This document shows positions 38,701 to 50,700 of a stretch of DNA of 64,000 bases, piece after piece (the stretch's first letter is position 1; each line of letters opens with the position of its first letter). The notes under the pieces are model-generated. The model ran no database searches, had not been told where the DNA came from, and saw nothing but the letters and a program-made list of their open reading frames with translations. The translations under genes were made by a program, and so were the position numbers. This DNA comes from Periplaneta americana (lineage: Eukaryota; Arthropoda; Insecta; Blattodea; Blattidae). The stretch is taken from NCBI RefSeq assembly GCF_040183065.1, contig NC_091123.1, forward strand, positions 9,294,001-9,358,000, given 5' to 3'.

Positions 38701-40891
38701 CTTCTTCTGCTCCCAGACTCATAGCGCCAACTAGGTCCTTCCAGAGGGTCTTCATTCTGAATTCTGTACAAGAAATCATCTCTGGGTGATGAAAGACTCA
38801 AATTCAAACTGGATATTGATGAAACAGTACTGTAATCCATAACTCCAATTTCAGCTGCCAAATTTATATGGGTCTGGTCCTCCACTGGAGGACTGGATGC
38901 ATTATATTCAATTCCTTGGTTCGCACTCTTATTACCGCAGTCCTTCAACTCAGGATGGGCACTTGCACCAGTCTTTACTTTCCCTTCCTCCAGCTACAAC
39001 ACAGAAATACGTCAATGTTACTAGTGATCACAAATACAGAGTTTGGGCTGTTAAATTAATCAATATTCTAAAATCTAAACGATTATAATTGAAGAAATTA
39101 ATCTGGAAAATAGCTACTGAAAACGATTTTGTACACTGACAAATATGTAATAATATCAAGAACTAGACACTAACAATAAAGAAATACTTTTAAGGGAAGA
39201 GGGTACTGAAAATTTGAAATTCCTCGTTTTTTTACTGAAACTTACAATTTTTTGTGTGCTGAAAAACCGTATGTATAAAATCTAAAATTGGGTATTAGGT
39301 TTACAAAAAAAAAAAAAGCAAAAGGGGGTCTAAATTTGTCAATTAGCCCCACATTTGTAACTATTTACAAAAATTGATATAACTTAGTTTTTTTAATATT
39401 TGAGACGTTCTTTTGCCATTACATTCACAAGGATATACTGTACACTCCCAGATAATGAATATGAAGAAAACGCAGTAGTTCAGAAGAAATCACTGTATGA
39501 CAGATAGAAAGTCAGGCAGACAATAAAACAATAAAAAATCAGAGATGCTGAAACTTGTTTTTCAAGGAGAAGTCTCAAATCCGATTCTTTATAGTTTCAC
39601 AATTTATACTTCTGGTACTGAAGATGTAAAGAAAGAAGACCAGCATTATTAATGGTTGAAATCATTCACACCTCACATTCAAACTTACCTCTTCAAGACT
39701 TCCAAGTGTTCCATTGTGGAGGTAACTGCCAACATCCTTCAAAGTAACAACTGGCAACAACCATTTTTCACCATTCAACTGGTTCTTCCTGAGCTCTCCT
39801 GAGGTTGGGGTTCTAGCACGCAAAGATGGAGGATACTTCTTCACACCAGTGCTACCGGATCGCCGAGTGAATGCAGATGATGATGAACGAAATGGTGAAG
39901 TATTTACATTTGAAGGTTTCTTTGTTTGAGTTGACTGTCTACTAACAACATGTGACATATTTTGTACAGTGTCTGTAGTGCATGCAGTTTCAACAGGCAG
40001 TGAAGGCACAGGTGTTTGAGGAGCAGTAACATTTTGGTCTGCTGTACTTAAGCTATCATTTACTAATACTGAATCGTTTCTTTGTACAGTCCCTTCTGAA
40101 GAACTGTTACTTCTACTCAATAAGTTGTTTGAAATTCTATCCAAGGACAGACGTTCCAATGGTACTTCAGCCACTGAAACAGGAATTATAAGATAAATTC
40201 TACTTCTCTCCATCAACACTGACAATATATCGTCGTTGTTCCTGCAATAATTCGTATGTGCAAAATATAAAATTTTTCAGTAGCAAGAAAAAACACATTT
40301 ATTCATCCTATGGCAGCAGTACATAGGAGACTGTGAATTCTTACATTTTTCGAAACAAAGAAATATAATTACATATAGGAGATTTTATTATTTGATGTGT
40401 CACTATTTAAGTTATTTAATAGAGCAAAAATCTGAAAATCGATAAATATGTCACATAGGAGTTATTGTAGGAACGACGACGATATTTATCAATACAAGAG
40501 GTCCATCTGGGAAGTATCGAGCCATTTAATAATTAAAGGTGAACACTGGCAATATGTCTATCAATGTAGGAGGTCTCTCTGGGAAGTGTCCAGTCATTTA
40601 ATAATTTAGAAATGTAACAATTAGGGCAATGACAACTTCAGTCCCCTTAAAAGTAATCCCATTGGGACCTCATTCACTTATTCCAGCATCTCTTACACTT
40701 TCGAAAAGAGTGTGCAAAGACCATTTTGGAATTTTCTTCAATTGCGTCATTGCATTTTTCTTAATTGCTTCCCTCTCAAGAATGTATTATCAACCAAGTA
40801 TAAGACAGGCTGCTGTTTATTCCCGGTGATCTTGAACATTTATATGGATGATATATTAATATATTTGAAAAAGAAAACACATTCTGGTATC

Positions 40892-40947
<56 letters not shown>

Positions 40948-43900
40948 AAGCGTCAATACCCTGTTCTTTGCTCATGATATGCTCATTATACAAGAAAGAG
41001 AAGATTTCCTCCACAAAAAGTATGTTTCAGCTTCAAAAATTAGTGACAGTTATGGATTCAAAAGTTCTATGTCTAAAACTTAAGTCACAGATTTGATAGG
41101 AAAATGTCAAATATGGTGAAAAATTATATTAGATGATAGAACAATTTTAGAATAAGTTTCTGATTGTAGTTATTTAGGTTATTGTATTACATAGAAACAT
41201 GATGAAGACTTAAAAAAAATAAAATAACAAAATTCTATAAAGTTATGGCACTCCCAGTATTGCTATACAAGACTGAAACTTGGACATTACGAAAAGGAGA
41301 TTGGAATAAAATCTAGACAGCAGAGGTGAAATTTCTGAGAACCATTAAGGTAGGTTGATCAGACATCCCGTTTTTAACAGGATTGTCCCTTTTTTTCAGC
41401 CTCTTGTCCCCTGTCCCAAGAAAAGTATGCTTGGGACGCCAAATGTTCCATTTTTTAAAAATGGCGTCCCATTTCCCTAAATTATTTTAAAATATTTATT
41501 TTTATTTTATTTTATTCAATAATTACGTAAAACATTGACTAATTCTATACTGTTTCCATGTCATCATAATGAATTCAATTCGAGAATCGATACCTCAGAG
41601 CTTAGATCGATAATCAAAAGGTTTTGATAATTCTACCACCAGGCGGTAATGAAATTATCCTCTGCTTTCGCATTGTTTGCTTCTTTCTATTTGTAAGTTG
41701 TTGTCGATTGTAAAAGGTTTTTTTTTTTTTTTTTGTAAGCTTAAGTGTTGTGTTCGTGATATTTGTATGAGGTTACCGAGTTTCATTTCATTTCCATATA
41801 TTCTACAGTAAAGTTATTCACTAAAAGTCACATTGAACATGTCAAATATTATAATTACAGTAATACAGCATACATAAAACTAGATACGAGTTTAATGTGT
41901 TAAGACCACATGTTGGTAACAATGTATTGGCTAAGATGCCGAAGCAAAAGTGTAGTTTTACAGATGCATATAAAAATTGTCAACAATGACTTAAGCCAAG
42001 TAGCCATTCTACTCTATTACGTACTTGTATCATTATTATAGTCTAGTTATTGTAAACAGTGTAGTATTTATTACTTTAAAATAAATAAAACTGGATCTTA
42101 TTGCTCACTATTATATAAACACAAGTAATAATGAAAGTTTAGATAAAATGTTGATTCATGTCAACTTTAAAAAGTGTCCCGTTTTTTTATTTTCAAAATC
42201 TGGTCATTCTACATTAAGGGAAGTTTTAAATTAGGTAAAATTAGAAATGCCCCATTACATTCTGTACTGAATGAAAGAAAATTTCAAATGACAGGGTGTA
42301 TGTGAGCACACTGAAAACACTTACCCCAACACCAATCATTCCAACATCTTGAATGTGTTGGGATTTTAACCAGGTAACCAGCTGATTCATTAGCCAATTA
42401 TTGGTAAACAGTGCATGACCAGCCTCTTGGTCTAGTGGCTAGCAAATGCTTTCTCCTAACCAAAAGGTTCTGGGTTCGATTCCCGACTCTGCCAAGAGTT
42501 TTTTCCTTGGTCAGGAATTGTTCCTTATAACTATGGCCTGGGTGTTTGTGTTATCCTTACGTTTAAGTTACATTTAAGTGTTAGGAGGGGACTGGTGCAT
42601 CGTATCGTAAATATCCCCTTAAAGCTTCACAAGGGAATTAGATCCATCCAAACAGTGTAACCAAGATTCAATGCATACTGCAATTAACCTACAGAAGAAA
42701 TTATATTTTTATTACCACGAAGAAGCATATTCTGATGCAGAGTAGATGTTCTTCTATGTACAGGAAGCTCCACAATGTCCTGAAAAAAGAGGGAAAAAAT
42801 GACTTGGTACAATGCGCACAGTAACTGATACAGTTTCACCACAGTATAGAGACCATATAGTAAAGACACCTAAGCCATTTCGTGGGAACAAATTCTGAGT
42901 GCGCATATCACGAAACCGGGTGTATTATCTGGAACCTCCACCAGATGGATCTCCATCTACGACAGGCTGCATAATTTAATATTAACTGAAAACATTCATT
43001 ACTCATCTTTTAACAATTTTAAAGACATGAGGCAAAGAAATGGCAATATAACCATAATAATAATTACTTCCGTATGCAATCATCATGAAAATATTCACTA
43101 ACTGACACTAACGTTCAAGTCACTGTTTGAGGCTCATGCTGGTAAAATCGATCCAAGTACAACATAATACATCATGGCGTCTGTTGCGGTGAAGTGCGAA
43201 CATGAATGTCAACAATGGATATAAGTATTTTGACTTCCTAGCGACATAATACTAATGACAGATAATATACATACAAGATTATGCTTATTGCTGACCAATA
43301 AAATAAATAAATAAATATTTTACTAATATTTTGATAGTGGTTTGATACTAGCGACATAGTTGGATTCATTGAGAACCAGACCTTACTGAGCTCGAATTTA
43401 GTACCAACAACATCAAAGGTGCCGGCAAGAGTTGTCCCTACTGATTCTTCTTATAATGTGGTTTCACTTCAATTATCTGTTCTAATGGAAGCCACACAGT
43501 GAATGGTTAATAAAAAAAAAAGGATTAATACATATTATCGATTTTAATAGACTTGAATCTCTCTGGTGCCATTTAAGATTCTTTAAAAAAGTCTATTACC
43601 TATTACATATTTTCTTACAACTAACTTTCTTTGTTATGTACACTTGTAAGTGTATTAATTACCAATATACAGACTGAACAATAAGTAATGTCATTCATTT
43701 CAGGGTGTTATTCTTTTGATATTTCAAACAAAAAAGTTCACTATAAGTTTGCTCGTTTTTGCTTCCTTTCGAGATAAAAATTGTTTTATAAGAAACATTT
43801 CATAGCTGTTTTGGGAAAGTCAATGACTGAATCCTCAGTATGTTCAGTCAATTTAAGAGAGTAGCATATTATGATAATAAATTACTGAAAGAATTTTAGT

Positions 43901-45944
43901 ATTACCCTTTAAGTGTGCAGAAATTTAATCCAAACAAATGTAGCATTGTAAAATTCCTTTGCAGAACGAAAAGTTACTTATTTGCCTGTTGATCTGTGCT
44001 CAGGCTCAGATTAGATGCCACCTTTGGCTGATTATCTGGTTGGGTTTTTTACTAATATTTTCCCAACCATAGTAAGGAAAATGTCACACAATTTATGGCG
44101 AATCCTCAGCCTCACTTCATCACGCCAAAAAATTGCATAACATTCGACTTGTTCCACATGTTAATCTTTAATGCTAATGTAAGATCTATGCAACACAAGA
44201 AATGAAACGAAACGAAACGAAAACATCTCAAAAAGATGAAGAATGAAGAGAAACAGAAAGAATGGTAATAAGGAAAACAAGAACAAAAGTTAAGAAGCAG
44301 GAAGACTGAGAGAAAACATCCGACACAATCTTTTGCAAGTAACAAAAATTAAAAAGGTTCTGATCATAAAGCTGGTATCTTCATGTAAATATTGAATAAC
44401 ATACCTCGTCTGATGAGCTTTCTGGTATAGTTGTAAGGTCCATTTCTTCAACTACCTCATCTAAAAACAAAATTGTATTATAAAATTTTATTCATAGAAA
44501 ATTAAAAAACACACTCTTTACAGTCAAATTAGGAGAATAACACTTTCTCAAAATTGTCTGTCTTTCTCTAACTTAAGAGTAAGTGTAAAAAAAAAAAAAA
44601 AACAGAAATACATTTTGTCGTGAAGTAAGTAATATCTGAAATGTTTATTACTGAATTATCTACTACAGGTAGCATCAGGGGTTAAAAAAAAAAAATATAT
44701 ATATATATATATATAACGCACGCACGCAAAAAAAAAAAAACTTTTCCTGCAAATGCATCCCCCCTATCAGTCGGCTAATATTATGACGCCAAATAACCTT
44801 GTAATTGATACCACGTCGTTAAATAGCCAAGTAAAAAAAAAAAAGATTGTAACAATGGCTAAGGTACATTACAGTACTGTACAGCTCATGCATTTTGTCA
44901 AGACACTCGTGATGTGCAGTACGGGAACAACATTTCTGTGGCGGGGGTAGGAATAGAAGAGAAGGTCGGGCATGCGTCTACAGAGTTCAAGGCAAATACA
45001 AACGCATTCCCCTATAATTCGTAAGTAGACTCATCCGATCTCGTGCGCAGCTCTGTAAAAAGAGTGGGGGAGTGTCTGGACGTAATGCATGCGCTGTATT
45101 TCCAATATGTACTTAGGGACGAAATTCATAAATTAGCAAAAAGTGATAACTTAAACAAATGTTGCAGTTTCTGTGTTTATGGGATTTCATAAAAGTGAAA
45201 TACGGGACTGTCCCAAAACATTCGGGATGGGTGGTCTTCCCAGGGGCGGAACACAATGTAATGGCATCTGCCCCCTCCCTCCAACACCCTAGAATACTTG
45301 ACCTGAGTTACAGTAACTCTTTCTTTTTAAAACTGTATGCTAACAGTAAAACCAAACAAACAAATAGTTTAGTTTCAGCCTTTGATTGTTGTGCTGCAGT
45401 GAAGCTATGCAAGTGTGTAAAATAAACAAAGACTAAAACATTAAAAATAAACTTTCAATTACTGAACGCTATGACAAATAACCGAAAAATTATTCAACGC
45501 CATACAGTAGTACAGTTACAAATTTTACAGCCCCTTTTGTGCAAGCTGTTAAGAAACGGAGACAGTATCCTGAGAGTGACAAAGGAAAATATAAATGGAA
45601 TTGTGGTGGAAAAGACAATCAGATGGAGTCAGCTTTCGAACTATGGTTTAACAATGTTCGTGAACAAGATCTTGTGTTGATGGCTCCTTCATGTGACAAC
45701 ACACAAACTTGCTAAGCATACGAGAAAAGACGATTTTGTAGCAATTATATGTACAAAGTAATATATGGTGAGCAGAAAGAGGATGCGGACTTCTCTGTGG
45801 CAGAAAGATAGAAGAGTGACGAAAATTATTTCAGAATTCCCTCGTGTTTACAGTGCAAACTAGATTGAACTATATTATCATGCTTTGACTGAGTAGATTT
45901 ATCTTTTCAAGACAGAAAGTTGTAAACTGCAAAATGTAGTGGGG

Positions 45945-45992
<48 letters not shown>

Positions 45993-47672
45993 CACAACAA
46001 TAGATGATTTTTGAAGCACTGATAGCACAATGCTGTCTTGCAGTTTTATATTGAAAATAGGAAACTGTTTTCGGTCATTGTTATCAATCAGTTAATGTTA
46101 TCAGAACAGCAGCATTCAAAAGTGATCATAATAAGTAACATGCACTATATTTTTCTAATCTCCTATCGGCGTCCTATAAATACACAGAATAATAAAATTT
46201 GATATTTGACTTCCAACGTGAATCCCACTACATTGGTGGATTAGTGAAAGAGTCCTTGTATTTTCATGAAATCTATGATTTATTTTTTTACAAGCCTATT
46301 CCACAGCAGTTATTCATTACTAAATTATAACTCCAAACAGTCTACAGTTTGATAATTTCTCAATGCAACATTTTCTCCTATAGTAATATTCATGTGTTCC
46401 ATTATTGAATAATCCCCTAACTCCAATTCACAGCCTGATAATCAATACTTTATGTTCTGAAGTAATATTTGTGCCTTTATTAATAACTAATCCCTCTAGT
46501 TCCACACAATCCAGAGAAGAATATCGTTATATAAATTACCTTCATTCAAATTTTCCAATGCTGGTTGTCTTTGCTGCACTGGCGAATTCTGTGGAACATT
46601 TTGTAACTTCAGACGCTGAAGTGTTATGGTAGGTTTCACAATTGGATGCCCACTAACCATTGGATTTACGTGATTTATCAACTGTATTTTAGAGGAGAGT
46701 TGTGGTACTGTTGTCATGTTACATGAAAAAAAAGAAGCAGAAAAATATGGATACATTATTTACAGCAGTACGCAGTTTTTCTTCAAACAGTGCATATCGA
46801 CAGTGAAACAGAGTATGTTAGCGTAAATTAGTTGGAAAAAAAAAAAAAAAAAGACAGACATTTATTCCCATCAGCGGAAGAAGATTACTTCATCCTGTGT
46901 GATAGGCTGTCACACATTAGGAAGATATAGTTCTTCGACTTTCCTTGAAATGCAGGATGGTTAGATCTGTAGAACAGAAATACTTTGCCACTTCACTTTG
47001 TGACCAGCCTTGAAACCGTATTGGGCTATTCTCGATTTGTGAATGTGGCAATATTTTATACTGTACTTACATTTGGGTGACCAGACATCCCATTAAAAAA
47101 TAAGACTATCCCTTTTTCAGCCTCTGGTCTGGTGTCCTGAGTAATTTATGAATGGGATGCTATATGTCCCATCTTTTAAAATGTCGCCTCTTTTTCCCCT
47201 TCGAAATGGGCAAGTTCAAGTGTTAAATTAAAAGGTATCGTCTCTGCGCATTGTTTGCAAGATTCAAGTGACAAGTTATGATACTGGTGGTGATGGTGAT
47301 GGTGATGGTGATGGTGGTGGTGGTGGTGGTGGTGGTGGTGGTGGTGGTGGTGATGAAGGCAGCAGCGGCAGTGGTGGTGGTGGTGATCATCGTATTCGTG
47401 ATTATGGTGGTGGCGGCAGTAGTAAAAATTTGTCTCAAACTACATTTAAATAATTTACCATTGCTTGATCCATTCAGTCTTCTTATGGCCATCGTTGGCA
47501 CACTATGTCTGTAACAAGATGCTATGCCTGAAACAAAGACAATACTGTATAAGTATATAATATATTCTTCCAAATGGAAGAAAAGCTTCTCAAATTGCAA
47601 TATCCACTGAAAAACTATCCTTTTGTTAAGCTTCATCAGACAGTGTATAATTTTCCAACAATAAGTTATTTA

Positions 47673-47718
<46 letters not shown>

Positions 47719-50700
47719 TATTTTTTTTTTTTTTTACTTTTAGGTGACAGATTGGTTGATGTAACAGAAATAGCTGTTCTGGTATCACTAAATATAGCAA
47801 TCTGTTGAATAGATGGTTTCAACTTCTCCATCGAATTTGTAGCTCCATAACCTAAAGATTTATAAAATGATAAAAGTGCACATGTAGCACCACCACCTGT
47901 TTCATTTTGGTTGAACAGTAGGAATCCATCAGTGAAAATATGCAGCCATAATTTCTCAGGGAATCTATTATCAATAGTTTCCAATGCTAGTAATTTCAGG
48001 ACATCCCAACAGAAATGTCGACCAAGGCCAACCTAACTTTTCACTGGAGTTTCACTGCGCTCATATTTCAAAGACAATCTGCTCACTCAGTATATGATCA
48101 ACTATCACCAAGTAGATAAAGTAACATTTTGAAAATGGATCTCTTTCGTATGAAGAAATATCAATGTAGTGACTTCTGGGAACAGCAGCAGTTGAATGCT
48201 GGTATTCAATATGTTAACTAAAGTAAGTATTACTTTGAAAAGAAGTGATCCAGGAGCATTACTCCATAAAGAAGTGTCACACATTTAAACTTAATTCTTT
48301 AAATACCAAATATTGAGGAATTTTACCTGAAGTATTTGCAGCTCCAGGACCATCAATTGACATTGCCAGTTCCTCTTCACATACTGCCCGTAATTCTGCT
48401 ATAGAATCAACAAGCTTCATTGTCTGATTTTCTAGCACACGAGATAACACGTGAAGTCTTGCAAGTGTTTCCTGTCATAAAATTACATATCTGAATTATA
48501 ACTCATGCTCTTACAATAAAAAAAAAAATCAATTTAAAAATTATCTACACATAATAATCTTCATGCCAATTGATCCTTTTAATCTCTATTAAATCTAAAA
48601 ACATCTTACATTACCCTAACTAGTCATTAATACAACACGAAAACAAAACTCCTAACATTTTATTTATAACCTAGAGCAATCAAAATTTTATAACTTAGTA
48701 AGAGAAATTCTTTCTGCTCTTAAAATGCTACAAGGGTTTCGTAAAGAGGTAGTTTTTCAATGGTTACCCTCACACTGTGGAATAGTAGGTAATGAGAAGG
48801 CGGACTTCTTGGCCAAAAAAGGAACAAACATCAAATAAACTCAAAATAATACAATCTCCTTTCATGTCTCAAAAGTCAGAATCAAACACACAGTCCAGTC
48901 CTTTTGTAAACAGGAATTCCTGAAAAAAGCGGAGACAAACCTTGGAACATTCTGCTGTCACTATATTTCGCTTAATCACCAGACATGATTGTCTCACCTC
49001 TCATCTACATCGGATTAATATCTACCAGCATCCACAGTGCACCCTCTGTAGAAATCAGAACTCCACCATGGATAAACAACATTTGCTACAATGCCGAGCA
49101 ATAAAGAAAATAGATGCTGATTTACCACTGCAGCTCACCAAATACTATTGGGAAGCCCACAGGAGAATGGAAGAAATCCAAGATCCTTAACACTGGTCAA
49201 CAACAACAATAACAACAGATTTTTCTTCCCAGTTCACCAAAAGAATTGTAAATAGAAATTTACTTTTTTCATTGGAAATGTATGACAACACAATTCAAGT
49301 GCTTCTGTGTTTCTTTTGGAAAAAAAAGGCATGAGTGCAAAATCAGCAGCTGAAAGATATAAGTGGAAAGTGAAGGTGCGGTCAGTAGTAGGACGGCATC
49401 AAAGTAATTCAATGACAGAGATCTAGGGTTTGAAGATAAACTCCCTCAGGAAGACCACCTTGATCTTGGTGTTTCTAAGGCCACAGTCTGTTGCCACTGC
49501 CACCAATTTGGGACTGTGTCTAAACAGCAATGGTTAGATCCGTGCAAGCACAGTTAGAGGGGTAAACTTTTGATATATTACGATGTACCGAAGTACATGT
49601 GATATTTCCGTGCAGAAATAATATATATGCGAAAATAATCACTTTGTGATTTAAGACAGCGCTTATTTTGTTGGATCCCGGTCAGTTAGTCACTCATAAC
49701 GAGTGCACCTCTGCACATGTATGGACATTGTGCCATTGTGTGGAGTGCATGAGGGTAGGCCACTAGAGGGAACCCATGAGGTAGTACTTAAACTGATAGG
49801 ATTCAATCCGACATCAGGATGAGAATCCAGTGTGGCTTAGTGGATAGAGCGTCAGCAAGTAGAACTGAAAACCCGGGTTCAAATCCCAGTGCCGGAGAGA
49901 ATTTTTTTCTGTGTTCCACTCATCTTTCATCATAAACTTTTGAGACAATCTAATAGGAACGAACGACAGCTACTGTTAAATTTAGTTCGTTTAATAACTT
50001 TCCAAGATTTTTTTTTTTTTTTCATTCTGTTTTCATACTTCTTAAATTCATGATTTCTGTACAAGGGACAGTATCTTGGATGTTTGAATCTTATTGTTAA
50101 TGCTCTGTTTAAAAATTAGTATTGATATATATAGTCCCGTCGCTCTAATTTCCGGCAGCCAATCACGTTGCAGGTCGGCTACATTTAAACGTGTGCGTCT
50201 TGTGATTCGCTGATTCATTTCTTGAGGCTTTATAAATACTTAATATAATCGCCCGCCATTTTAGCTCTTTCGTTGGCGTCCACAGAAAGCACACGAAGAC
50301 ATTATTTGCCGCACAATTATTTGCTGAATTACATTGCGTTTGATTTATTATCATAGGAGCTACGACATGATAATGTTTAATGGTGTGGCAAATAGATTCC
50401 TCGTATGGTAGCTCGGCAACGTAAGAACAAAAATGGCTAACGATACTATCTACCTAGACTTTATAGAGCCTTCACTTTCTAAGACGTAAGCAAAGAGGAG
50501 GAGTCACGCCGGGAATAACAGCGTCGGGACTATAAGAGAGGTGCAATAACATAATAAAGAAACTTTATTTTCATTCAAACTTGTATGTTGTTGTTGTTTT
50601 CTAATGCCAGGCGTTTGACAATAAAGTCATTTGACTTCTTGCACTCCAATATTTTTCAAAGATATTGTCATGGTCAGCCACTGAAGCACAGATTTTGAGG

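Larger units (their letters stand above)
40829..42300 (+). mobile_element. RTE-like reverse transcriptase fragment, interrupted by a hAT-like element
   Basis: Reads PVILNIYMDDILIYLKKK, after an Asn run NTLFFAHDMLIIQEREDFL (the YADD-box region, here FAHD), then ILDDRTILE and SDCSYLGYCIT, then EVKFLRTIK. After the insertion (41351-42211) it resumes with SFKLGKIRNA. This is the palm and thumb of an insect endonuclease-reverse transcriptase with several stops. Confidence 0.72.

Noticed and set aside
38667-38720. RRRSKPKPSQLNKK as the shugoshin C-terminal SGO box
   Set aside because: It lacks the Tyr-Lys-Glu-Pro core and lies in the middle of the protein, so only the basic character matches.
47268-47636. 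Gly-, Val- and Thr-rich open frames
   Set aside because: They run through a GGT/GAT microsatellite and change composition with frame.
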